Below are positions 40,072-47,636 of a stretch of DNA of 64,000 bases, in pieces. Where the stretch lies: the NCBI RefSeq assembly GCF_003001815.1, contig NZ_PVMZ01000003.1, positions 372,001-436,000 on the forward strand, read 5' to 3'. How positions within the stretch are numbered: position 1 is the stretch's first letter; every line of letters starts with the position of its first letter. The position numbers and the translations under genes were made by a program. Below the pieces are notes generated by a model. It worked only from the letters and a program-made list of their open reading frames with translations, was not told the origin of the DNA and did not search any database. This DNA comes from Actinoplanes italicus. GTDB lineage: Bacteria > Actinomycetota > Actinomycetes > Mycobacteriales > Micromonosporaceae.

Positions 40072-40098
40072 GACGCCTCCGGCAGTGCCGGAGGCGTC
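40072..40098. terminator. 12-bp perfect hairpin, probable terminator
   Basis: GACGCCTCCGGC (40072-40083), AGT, then the exact complement (40087-40098). No long T-run, but the stem is very stable. It shields the excisionase-like gene from neighbouring transcription. Confidence 0.6.
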
Positions 40099-40317
40099 TC
40101 TAGTCGGGCGACATCATGCACGGTCGGATCGGCGCAGGCAATGGAACGCATGTTCCAATCGGGCAGTCGCACGGAAAGTTAACCGTTCGGCTGAGAGGTG
40201 ACCGAAAACGATCGACTGCGTGACGGGCCGGTTACGGGATGTGGTCGGGCGGGTAACCAAGATTGACTGTCTCCCCAGCCCCGCTACCTGCGGGAACAGG
40301 AAACGATCGGGGGGATC

Positions 40318-40608
40318 GTGCCTACAAGCGCTGCAGTTCTCTGTCCAGAAGGAGCCGACGAAACCACCGCCGCCAGCCTCGAACACTGTGAAGCGTGCGG
40401 CTACCACTTCTACGGCATCGTCCGTGACTGGAACGCTGCCTACGACCTGCTCCGTGCCGGGCTCGTCGAGGTCATCGTTGTCAGCCGCCGTGAGACCTGG
40501 TCGCCGCGCATCGAGTACGCCGAACGCCGCAACCAGCGCACCATCACCGCAGCCGGTACCGCGAACACGCGATGGCGCCGGGCAAGGGTGGTACGCCGCT
40601 ACCGCTGA
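40318..40608 (+). CDS. Small protein, possibly recombinase-derived
   Basis: 96 aa from GTG 40318. CEACGYHFYGIVRDWNAAY and GLVEVIVVSRRETWSPRIE recall the N-terminal fold of serine-recombinase-like small proteins of actinobacterial elements, but catalytic residues are not evident. The C-terminus is Arg-rich. The start codon lies in the 3' arm of a hairpin (40303-40319) with the G-rich ribosome site in its loop, so translation may be controlled. Confidence 0.5.
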   Translation: MPTSAAVLCPEGADETTAASLEHCEACGYHFYGIVRDWNAAYDLLRAGLVEVIVVSRRETWSPRIEYAERRNQRTITAAGTANTRWRRARVVRRYR

Positions 40609-40620
40609 ACCGCACAGACA

Positions 40621-40657
40621 GAGGCGCCGGGCTCATTCTCACTGAGCCCGGCGCCTC
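40621..40657. terminator. 15-bp bidirectional terminator
   Basis: GAGGCGCCGGGCTCA (40621-40635) pairs perfectly with 40643-40657 and is followed by CTTTGGTGTTT. It separates the convergent gene at 40318-40608 from the integrase. Confidence 0.85.
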
Positions 40658-40667
40658 CTTTGGTGTT

Positions 40668-41486
40668 TCACGTCAAGTCTGGCAGAGCCGCGACCGCCGC
40701 GGTGCGCTGCGCGTCGACGACTTCGACATACCCCTGCGTCGTGGACACGTCGGCGTGCCCCAGCAGGTCCTGGACGGTCCGGAGATCCTTGGTCCGGGCG
40801 TACGTCTGCGTGCCGAACCAGTGCCGCAAGCGGTGCATCGACGCGCCGGCCTGCATCTTGCGCAGCTGGTGGTTACCGCGGTGTGCGACCTTCTGTGGGG
40901 TCAGCCGGGTCACGCCGTCGTGGTCCAGGGCGATCGGTCCGGCCGGCAGGTCGGCGACCGCCCGCCACAGTGCCGGGTGCGTCGGCACGTAGCGCTCCCG
41001 GTCGCCCTTGCCCGACGGCACCCATACCTGGGCCTCGGTGACGTGCTCCCGGTCGCAGCGGGAGATCTCCACGCACCGCAGCCCGGCGTAGGCCGCGAGC
41101 AGGAACCAGGTTCGGTACGGGGCGGTCGCCCGGCCGAGCATGTCGGTGAGCTGCTCGGTACTGACGGGCTTCGGCTTACGGCGCGGCCGCCGCACCTGCG
41201 GGAGGTGCCGGGATGGGTCGTAGTCGAGCCATGGGGTGTCCGGGTCGTCGGGCGGGCAGGTCGCCCAGGCGAAGAAGCCGCAGACGATGGTGCGGTAGAG
41301 CAGGCGCGACGCTGGGCCTCTCCGGTCGACGAAGATCCAGGCACGTAGTTCGTCGGCGGAGGCGCCGGCGAGGCCGTGGGGGAGCTGGCGGTCGGCCCGG
41401 CGGAGGATGCCCTCGTAGTCGTCGATGGTGCGGGGGGAGCGGGCGAGGTCGGTGAGGTGGCTGCGGTACTCGGCGATGAGATCCAT
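40668..41486 (-). CDS. int: Tyrosine integrase
   Basis: 272 aa from ATG 41486. N-terminal core-binding domain (residues 1-90), then the catalytic domain with GLRCVEI (Arg137), KGDRERYVP (Lys160), HRLRHWFG (His218, Arg221), [16 protein letters not shown] (His244, Tyr253 nucleophile). It lacks a long extra N-terminal arm domain, so it belongs to the shorter integrases. It would insert the phage by recombining attP with a chromosomal attB. Its 5' end faces the chromosome, which puts the attachment site close to 41.5-41.7 kb. Confidence 0.93.
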   Translation of the reverse strand: MDLIAEYRSHLTDLARSPRTIDDYEGILRRADRQLPHGLAGASADELRAWIFVDRRGPASRLLYRTIVCGFFAWATCPPDDPDTPWLDYDPSRHLPQVRRPRRKPKPVSTEQLTDMLGRATAPYRTWFLLAAYAGLRCVEISRCDREHVTEAQVWVPSGKGDRERYVPTHPALWRAVADLPAGPIALDHDGVTRLTPQKVAHRGNHQLRKMQAGASMHRLRHWFGTQTYARTKDLRTVQDLLGHADVSTTQGYVEVVDAQRTAAVAALPDLT

Positions 41487-41684
41487 GTGACGACTCTGCT
41501 ACGCAGCGTATGCGGCGGGGATCGTGTGTCCGGGGGAGCGAACTCCCACGGGACGGCGTTGTCCCGGGGATGTCCGACCGGTTGGCCGATGCTTTGGACG
41601 TGCCGATGTGGTGGCCGGTTTAGGGGTCGTCAAACGGCTGACCTGCTCGGAAACCTGGCCAAGGTCACCGGTAAGTTGAGTCTC
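41487..41684. other. Prophage-chromosome junction region
   Basis: This 198-base stretch between the integrase and gcvT must contain the right attachment site. TACGCAGCGTA (41500-41510) is a small palindrome just behind the integrase start. TTGGAC at 41594-41599 with a weak -10 about 17-19 bases on may serve gcvT. No tRNA-like sequence is visible. Confidence 0.5.
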
Positions 41685-42791
41685 ATGTCTGCCGCGTCGC
41701 TTCAGTCCCCTCTGCATGATCGCCACGCCGCGCTGGGTGCGAAATTCGCCGCGTTCGGTGGCTGGGACATGCCGCTGGAGTATGCGGGCGGAGGCGTCCT
41801 CAAGGAGCACGCGGCGGTCCGTGAATCGGCCGGCGTCTTCGACGTGTCGCACCTCGGCAAGGCCCGGATCCGCGGCGCCGGAGCGGCCGCCTTCGTCAAC
41901 GCCTGCCTCACCAACGACCTCGGCCGCATCGCCCCCGGCAAGGCGCAGTACACGCTGTGCTGCGACTCCAGCGGCGGCGTGGTCGACGACCTGATCGCCT
42001 ACCTGCACGACGACGACCACGTCTTCCTGATCCCGAACGCGGCCAACACCGCCGAGGTGGTCCGCCGCCTCGCCGCGGCCGCCCCGGACGGGCTGACGGT
42101 CACCGACGAGCACCGCGACTTCGCGATCCTGGCCGTTCAGGGCCCGCAGTCGGCCGAGATCCTCGGCAAGCTCGGCCTGCCCACCGGCCACGGCTACATG
42201 TCGTTCGACACGGCGTCCTTCCGGGGCGCCTCGTCAGCGGCGGTCGAGCTGACCGTCTGCCGCACCGGGTACACCGGCGAGCACGGCTACGAGCTCGTCG
42301 TCGGGTGGGACGACGCGCCCGCCGTCTGGGACGCGGTGATCGACGCCGGTGTCCGCCCGTGCGGGCTCGGCGCCCGCGACACGCTGCGCACCGAGATGGG
42401 CTACCCGCTGCACGGCCAGGAGCTGACCCTCGACATCAGCCCGGTCCAGGCCCGCTCCGGCTGGGCGGTCGGCTGGGACAAACCGGCTTTCTGGGGCAAG
42501 GCGGCCCTTCAGGCCGAGAAGACCGCCGGGCCGCGGCGGCAGCTGCGGGGCCTGGAAGTCACCGGGCGCGGCATCCCACGAGGGCACATGAGTGTGTACG
42601 CGGGGGAGCGCGCCGTGGGTGAGACGACCAGCGGCACGTTCTCCCCGACGAAGAAGGTCGGCATCGCGCTGGCCCTCATCGACACCGACGCCGCCCTGAC
42701 CGACGGCGACCTCGTGGAGATCGACATCCGCGGCCGCCGGACCGAGGCCCGCCTGGTCAAGCCGCCATTCGTGACCCCGTCCACCCACTGA
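41685..42791 (+). CDS. gcvT: Glycine cleavage system T protein (aminomethyltransferase)
   Basis: 368 aa from ATG 41685. Full Gcv[27 protein letters not shown] at the start (folate-binding half), [57 protein letters not shown] and the C-terminal [14 protein letters not shown] barrel. The enzyme passes the methylene unit from aminomethyl-lipoyl GcvH to tetrahydrofolate and releases ammonia. First chromosomal gene right of the prophage; no gcvH or gcvP is next to it. Confidence 0.95.
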   Translation: MSAASLQSPLHDRHAALGAKFAAFGGWDMPLEYAGGGVLKEHAAVRESAGVFDVSHLGKARIRGAGAAAFVNACLTNDLGRIAPGKAQYTLCCDSSGGVVDDLIAYLHDDDHVFLIPNAANTAEVVRRLAAAAPDGLTVTDEHRDFAILAVQGPQSAEILGKLGLPTGHGYMSFDTASFRGASSAAVELTVCRTGYTGEHGYELVVGWDDAPAVWDAVIDAGVRPCGLGARDTLRTEMGYPLHGQELTLDISPVQARSGWAVGWDKPAFWGKAALQAEKTAGPRRQLRGLEVTGRGIPRGHMSVYAGERAVGETTSGTFSPTKKVGIALALIDTDAALTDGDLVEIDIRGRRTEARLVKPPFVTPSTH

Positions 42792-42804
42792 CGGATCTCC
42801 GCAG

Positions 42805-42908
42805 CCGGGTCGTACCGCTCTGTCTCGGCCGCTCCGAGACAGCGGTACGACCCGGCGGGATTCCGGTGGCTGTGCCGCACCGCTGTCTCAGGCCGCGGAA
42901 GACAGCGG
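42805..42908. repeat. Hairpin repeats between convergent gcvT and cobS
   Basis: A long hairpin (left arm 42805-42828 with a two-base bulge, right arm 42834-42855) is followed by a second one (CCGCTGTCT 42880-42888 with 42900-42908). The sequence GACAGCGGTAYGACCCGG occurs at 42838-42855 and again at 42901-42918, and inverted in the first arm. It works as a two-way terminator and looks like a REP-type element. Confidence 0.7.
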
Positions 42909-42934
42909 TATGACCCGGCTGGGATGGCGAGGGT

Positions 42935-43669
42935 TCAGGCGAGGGTGACGGTCACGAGGGTGAGCGTCACCGCCAGCTCGACGGACGCGCCCAGCACGTC
43001 GCCGGTGATGCCGCCGAATCGGCGTACCGCATGACGCAGAAGCAGGACCACCGCGAACAGTGAGATGACGACGGCGGCCGGCCCCTGCCACGGACGATCA
43101 GGGACCGCCGCGAGACCGAGAGCCACGACGGAGGCCGCGCCGGCCGCGACCGCCCACAGCGGCACCGTGGAAGCCACCATCGCGCCCAGACCGTCCGGAC
43201 GGGCCGGCGGCACCCCACGGCGGCAGGCCACCGTGATCGCGAGCCGTCCGGCCGCCCAGGCCGTCACGATCGCCCACGGACCGGCCGCGGTGAGCGCCCC
43301 GGCCTGAATCAGCACGGTGACGGCCAGCGCGACCACCCCGAACGGCCCGATGTCGGGCTTCTTCATGATCTCCAGGGCCGCGGCCCCCGAGCGGTACGAC
43401 CCGAGCGCGTCCACCGTGTCCGCCAGCCCGTCCAGATGCAGCCCGCGGGTCAGCAGCGCCCCCGCCGCGACCGTAATCCCGGCCGCGACCAGGTCCGGCG
43501 ACCCCGCAGCCCGCAGGCCGAGGTGCAGACCGGCCAGCACGAGCCCCAGCGCGGCACCCACCACGGGCGCCACCGCCATCGCCACCGCTGCGGTGGACCG
43601 GTCCACCCGGCCCGCCCGCAGCGGCATCACCGTCAGCGTCGTGACGGCCAGCCGGATCCCGTCAGACAC
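42935..43669 (-). CDS. cobS: Cobalamin synthase (adenosylcobinamide-GDP ribazoletransferase)
   Basis: 244 aa from GTG 43669; longer frames run into the upstream gene. It has the CobS block LTRGLHLDGLADTVDALGS (about 75-93), several membrane helices, and the ending FGGITGDVLGASVELA. The membrane enzyme joins adenosylcobinamide-GDP and alpha-ribazole(-phosphate) in the last steps of B12 assembly. It overlaps cobU-cobT by 8 bases, so both are one operon. Confidence 0.93.
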   Translation of the reverse strand: MSDGIRLAVTTLTVMPLRAGRVDRSTAAVAMAVAPVVGAALGLVLAGLHLGLRAAGSPDLVAAGITVAAGALLTRGLHLDGLADTVDALGSYRSGAAALEIMKKPDIGPFGVVALAVTVLIQAGALTAAGPWAIVTAWAAGRLAITVACRRGVPPARPDGLGAMVASTVPLWAVAAGAASVVALGLAAVPDRPWQGPAAVVISLFAVVLLLRHAVRRFGGITGDVLGASVELAVTLTLVTVTLA

Positions 43670-45503
43670 CCGTGGTGGCCGGCCCCGGACCGTGCGGCTC
43701 CGGCTCGGCGAACTCCTCGGCGTCGAACTCGTCGCCGGTCTCCTCAGGCAGGCCGAGACCGCCGTCACCGACCTCGCCGAGCAGCGCGGGGTGCACCGGC
43801 AGCGCCGACGCCAGCCCGATCGCCGACCGCAGCACGGGCAGCACCGACAGGGCGTTCGCGCCCTCGCCGAGGTCCAGCCCGATCTGCAGCACCGCGGTCA
43901 GCCCGAGCACGTCCGCACCCTGCTTGACCAGCGTGAGCGTGCCCGCCTCCGGCAGCAGGCACCAGTGCCGGGTCTGGCTGGCCAGGTCGCGGGCGACGAG
44001 CCCGGCGGCGATCCCGAGCGGGCCGTCGACCAGCACCGGGATGCGGCGGGCGGCGGCGCCGAGCAGCAGCCCGGTGGCGACCGCGATGTCCAGGCCGCCG
44101 ATCTCCCGCAGGATGTCCGTGGCGCCGCGCGGCTCCTGCCGGATCCGGTGCATGGCGTCGCGGACCGTGGCGCAGCGGACCATCCAGGCCGCGTCGTCGA
44201 ACCGGCCGCCGGGCGCCGGCACCCGCGGCAGCGTGGCGACCGGCTCGGCCCCGGTGGTGGCGGCGAGCACCGCGGTCGCGGCGGCCTCGATGCCGGCGCT
44301 GATGCCGGCCAGCACGATCACGTCGCGCCCCGCGTCGGCGGCGCCGTCGGCGAGCTGCCAGCCCTGCCGGAGTGCGGTCTCGACGGCGGCCTCGTCGGCG
44401 ACCGGCCCGTCCTCCATGGCGCCGGCCGGCTCGGTCCGCAGCACCGAGATGTCTGCTCCGGCCTGGCCGGCCAGGCGGCCGAGCAGACCGGTTCCGGTCT
44501 CGGCCTCGGCGATCCGGCGCTCCACATCGGCGGTGTCGGTGCCGGCGATCGCCCCGCCGCTGCGCCGGCCGCCGATCACCACGAGCCGGGCTGTCGTCCA
44601 GGCCCGCGGGGTGACCGTGTCCTGGGTGGCCGCGGCGAACTCGACGGCCTCCTCGAGCGTGCCGAGCCCGCCGCCCGGCAGGTCCAGCCGGGACAGGCGC
44701 TCCCGCGCGTCCGGGCCGGCGTCGGAGCTGGGCAGGGGCAGGTCCATGCCGGGGGTGATCTCGGTGAGCCCGGACGCGACCAGCGGCAGCGTCATCGTGG
44801 CGCCGGACAGCGCGCTGACCTGCGCGGGCACGGGCGCCGGCTCGGGCTCGGGCTCGGGCGCGACCACGGTGACGGGCGGCGGCGGGGGCGCGGGCGTCGA
44901 CGGCGTGGGCACGGCGATCGGCCGGGAGACGGCCGGGGCCGCCTTGATCGGGGCGAGCGGGCCGCCCTTGAGCCAGGTCGGCTGCCCGGCGACGACGAGC
45001 GCGACACCGTCGGCGGCCTCGGCCAGCGACTGGTTCGTCGTGCCCAGCGCGTCCGTGAACGCCCGCCCGACCGGTGTCACCGGCACCAGCGACAACCCGA
45101 CCTCGGGGCTGACCAGCACCACCCGGGCCGCGGTCTCACGGACGGCCGCCGCGAGCGCCGCCACGTCGGCCTCGTCGTCGTTGGGCTGCCGGGCCGGGTT
45201 CAGCACCGCGGCCACCCAGCCGCCCAGGTCGTCGACGAGCACGGTCTCGTCCGCCCCGGCCTGCCGGAGCAACTCGGTGAGCGCCGCCGGATCCGCGCCG
45301 GTCTCCTCTGTCGTCCAGGACTGCGGGCGCCGCCGCTGATGAGCTTCGATGCGGGCCAGCCACTCCGGGTCGTCCTCGCCGCCGGTCGCGGTGGCCACGT
45401 ACCGCACCGAGGTCGCGCCGGCCACCAGGGACTCGGCGAACCCGGATTTGCCGGACCGGATACCACCGAGCACCAGAACCGTGTTCCACCGATCTTCGGA
45501 CAT
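43662..45503 (-). CDS. CobU-CobT fusion: cobinamide kinase/guanylyltransferase and DMB phosphoribosyltransferase
   Basis: 613 aa from ATG 45503. Residues 1-185 are CobU: P-loop LGGIRSGKS (12-20), VRYVATATG, LVDDLGGWV, and VSPEVGLSLVPVTPVGRAF. A Pro/Val/Ala-rich linker (about 190-265) leads to a CobT-like domain with DILREIGGLDIAVATGLLLG, RIPVLVDGPLGIAAGLVA and DLGEGANAL, in which the Glu of the CobT active site is kept. The protein would activate cobinamide and make alpha-ribazole phosphate, feeding CobS encoded next. The acidic C-terminal 30 residues are extra. Confidence 0.9.
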   Translation of the reverse strand: MSEDRWNTVLVLGGIRSGKSGFAESLVAGATSVRYVATATGGEDDPEWLARIEAHQRRRPQSWTTEETGADPAALTELLRQAGADETVLVDDLGGWVAAVLNPARQPNDDEADVAALAAAVRETAARVVLVSPEVGLSLVPVTPVGRAFTDALGTTNQSLAEAADGVALVVAGQPTWLKGGPLAPIKAAPAVSRPIAVPTPSTPAPPPPPVTVVAPEPEPEPAPVPAQVSALSGATMTLPLVASGLTEITPGMDLPLPSSDAGPDARERLSRLDLPGGGLGTLEEAVEFAAATQDTVTPRAWTTARLVVIGGRRSGGAIAGTDTADVERRIAEAETGTGLLGRLAGQAGADISVLRTEPAGAMEDGPVADEAAVETALRQGWQLADGAADAGRDVIVLAGISAGIEAAATAVLAATTGAEPVATLPRVPAPGGRFDDAAWMVRCATVRDAMHRIRQEPRGATDILREIGGLDIAVATGLLLGAAARRIPVLVDGPLGIAAGLVARDLASQTRHWCLLPEAGTLTLVKQGADVLGLTAVLQIGLDLGEGANALSVLPVLRSAIGLASALPVHPALLGEVGDGGLGLPEETGDEFDAEEFAEPEPHGPGPATTGV

Positions 45504-45585
45504 GCCCCGTACCTTAGAGCCGGGTCGCACAGCCGGAACCCGTAGGGTGGAAGCCCACCGAGGTATGACGTGAGGGGGCGGCTGT

Positions 45586-45783
45586 ATGCCGTGGAGTTGG
45601 CGGTACGAAGACGTCGACGGCAAGCCGGTCGAAGGCCCGGACGAGTCGTTCAGCAGTCAGGCCGACGCCGAGTCGTGGATCGGCCAGGAGTGGCGGCAGT
45701 TGCAGGCCGCCGGGGTCAGCACGGTCACCCTGGTCGAGGACGACCGGGTCGACTACCAGATGAGCCTTCTCCCGGCCGAGTGA
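45586..45783 (+). CDS. Small conserved actinobacterial protein
   Basis: 65 aa from ATG 45586, divergent from cobU-cobT. WSWRYEDVDGKPVEGPDESF and SQADAESWIGQEWRQL are recognisable as a short protein common in Micromonosporaceae. Beta-alpha layout. Function unknown. Ends 10 bases before the protease gene. Confidence 0.75.
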   Translation: MPWSWRYEDVDGKPVEGPDESFSSQADAESWIGQEWRQLQAAGVSTVTLVEDDRVDYQMSLLPAE

Positions 45784-45793
45784 GCGGATCGCC

Positions 45794-46612
45794 GTGACGT
45801 ACGAACCGGTCTACACCCGCACTCCACGCAACGCTTTCGTGCCGAGCCCGGTCTTCGTCGGTATCGTCGCCGTCTTCGCGGTGAGCGGTGTGATGACCTG
45901 GACGAACTTCGGCAACATCAAGATCGACGTCTTCCTGTTCATCATTTCGGGCTGGCTGATCTCGCTCTGCCTGCACGAGTACGCCCACGCCGTGCTCGGC
46001 TACTTCTCCGGTGACGTGACCGTCGCCGAGCGGGGCTACCTGCGGCTCAATCCGCTGAAGTACACCCACCCGCTGCTGTCGATCGTGCTGCCGGTGGTCG
46101 TGGTGATCCTCGGCGGCATCGGCCTGCCCGGTGGCGCGGTCTGGGTCGACCACCGCTACATCCAGAGCAAGGTGAAGGACTCACTGATCAGCGCGGCCGG
46201 CCCGCTGACCAACGTGGTCCTCGCGATCGTGGTGGCGTTCCCCTTCCTGACCGGCCTGGCGCCGGAGGTGGTCGTCGGCGGTGGCCGGGTGACGCTCACC
46301 GACGACAGCCACGGGCCGTTCTGGGCGGCCCTGGCCGCGCTGGCGTTCCTGCAGGTGACGGCGAGCGTGCTGAACTTCCTGCCGATTCCGGGCCTGGACG
46401 GCGGCGGCATCATCCAGCCGTGGCTCAGCCCGGCCTACCAGCGCGCGTGGAACCTGATCGCGCCCTGGGGCTTCCTGGTGCTGTTCCTGCTGCTGTGGCA
46501 GACCCAGGTGGGCACGTGGTTCTTCACCGGCGTGGACTGGCTGGCCGGGCTGATCGGCGTCGACTGGGAGCTCTACGCCGCCGGACTGCAGCTCATGAGG
46601 TTCTGGCAGTAA
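45794..46612 (+). CDS. Site-2 protease family membrane metalloprotease (M50)
   Basis: 272 aa from GTG 45794. Zinc motif HEYAH (His61, Glu62, His65) in a membrane helix and NFLPIPGLDGGGI near 196-208 as the second conserved motif with the third ligand Asp. About six membrane segments. No PDZ domain is seen. Such proteases cut membrane-bound substrates such as anti-sigma factors; the target here is unknown. Confidence 0.9.
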   Translation: MTYEPVYTRTPRNAFVPSPVFVGIVAVFAVSGVMTWTNFGNIKIDVFLFIISGWLISLCLHEYAHAVLGYFSGDVTVAERGYLRLNPLKYTHPLLSIVLPVVVVILGGIGLPGGAVWVDHRYIQSKVKDSLISAAGPLTNVVLAIVVAFPFLTGLAPEVVVGGGRVTLTDDSHGPFWAALAALAFLQVTASVLNFLPIPGLDGGGIIQPWLSPAYQRAWNLIAPWGFLVLFLLLWQTQVGTWFFTGVDWLAGLIGVDWELYAAGLQLMRFWQ

Positions 46613-46628
46613 GCGCAGTAAGAAGGCG

Positions 46629-47627
46629 TCACGGACGCTCGGCCGGGCTGGAGGTGAGCGACGGATCGCGGGTCACGACCGGCTCCACGATCTCGTCGAT
46701 CGCCTTCAGCAGGCCGTCGTCCAGTTTCACCCCGGACGCCTTGACGTTGTCCCTGACCTGCTCGGGCCGGGACGCTCCGATGATCGCCGCGGAGACGTTC
46801 CGGTTCTGCAGCACCCACGCGACGGCCAGCTGGGCCATGGTGAGCCCGGCCTCGGCCGCCAGCGGTTCGAGCCGGGCGACCGCGTTCAGCACGTCGTCCT
46901 CCATCCAGCGGGCGATGAACCCGGCTCCGGACTTCTCGTCCGTGGCCCGCGAACCGGCCGGCGGCTGCTGCCCCGCCTTGTACTTGCCGGTCAGCACGCC
47001 CTGCGCCAGCGGCGACCAGACGATCTGACCGAGCCCCAGCTCCTGCGAGGCGGGCACCACCTCGGCCTCGATGACCCGCCACAGCATCGAGTACTGCGGC
47101 TGGTTGGAGACGAGCCGGACACGCAGTTCGTCGGCGAGCGGCTTCGCGGCCCGGATCTGCTCGGCGGTCCACTCCGACACGCCGATGTAGTGCGCCTTGC
47201 CCTGGCGTACGACATCGCCGAAGGCCTCCATCGTCTCCTCGAGCGGAGTGTGATGGTCGTACCGGTGGGCCTGGTAGAGGTCGACGTAGTCGGTGCCGAG
47301 CCGCCGCAGCGACCCGTCGATCGACTCCATGATGTGCTTGCGGGACAGGCCGCTGTCGTTCCGGCCGGGACCGGTCCGCCAGAACACCTTCGTGAAGATC
47401 TCCAGCCCCTGACGGCGCTCACCCTTCAGCGCCCGGCCCAGCACCTCCTCGGCACGGGTGCCGGCGTAGACGTCGGCGGTGTCGAAGGTGGTGATGCCGG
47501 AGTCGAGGGCCGCGCGCACACAGGCGATCGCGGCCTCCTCCTCCACCTGTGAACCGTGGGTGATCCAGTTGCCGTAGGCGATCTCGCTGACCAACAGGCC
47601 GGAACGGCCGAGATGACGGAATTCCAT
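46629..47627 (-). CDS. Aldo/keto reductase
   Basis: 332 aa from ATG 47627. The AKR fold is clear: FRHLGRSGLLVSEIAYGNW start, ITFDTADVYAG (catalytic Asp and Tyr), IFTKVFW (Lys), YVDLYQAHRYD (His) and the C-terminal cofactor site VAWVLQNRNVSAAIIGASRPEQ. Likely NADPH-dependent, similar to voltage-gated channel beta-subunit/YghZ types. Substrate not predictable. Confidence 0.93.
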   Translation of the reverse strand: MEFRHLGRSGLLVSEIAYGNWITHGSQVEEEAAIACVRAALDSGITTFDTADVYAGTRAEEVLGRALKGERRQGLEIFTKVFWRTGPGRNDSGLSRKHIMESIDGSLRRLGTDYVDLYQAHRYDHHTPLEETMEAFGDVVRQGKAHYIGVSEWTAEQIRAAKPLADELRVRLVSNQPQYSMLWRVIEAEVVPASQELGLGQIVWSPLAQGVLTGKYKAGQQPPAGSRATDEKSGAGFIARWMEDDVLNAVARLEPLAAEAGLTMAQLAVAWVLQNRNVSAAIIGASRPEQVRDNVKASGVKLDDGLLKAIDEIVEPVVTRDPSLTSSPAERP

Positions 47628-47636
47628 CCCCTCAGG

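Larger units (their letters stand above)
1..41550. mobile_element. Integrated siphophage (prophage), left end outside the window
   Basis: A continuous block of phage genes runs from the first base to the integrase at 40668-41486: recombination, replication and regulation, packaging, head, tail and lysis, then a leftward right arm with a transfer-like module and excisionase-like genes. Gene order and protein types fit a temperate siphovirus of actinobacteria. The right boundary is placed between the integrase start (41486) and the gcvT start (41685). The exact attachment site cannot be fixed because the other junction is outside the window, and no tRNA is visible at this end. No structural gene looks broken, so the element may be intact. 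Confidence 0.93.

Noticed and set aside
41487..41684. tRNA gene as attachment site at the integrase end
   Set aside because: No cloverleaf-like sequence or T-loop motif found by eye; the site stays unresolved.
41376..41684. Longer N-terminus for gcvT reaching into the integrase gene
   Set aside because: GcvT conservation starts at ATG 41685; the extension lies opposite integrase codons and across the prophage junction.
43317..45545. 742-codon + strand frame opposite cobS and cobU-cobT
   Set aside because: No motifs and biased composition; the minus strand has well-conserved cobalamin genes.
45504..45585. Cobalamin riboswitch upstream of cobU-cobT
   Set aside because: The gap is only 82 bases and lacks a B12-box-like sequence.
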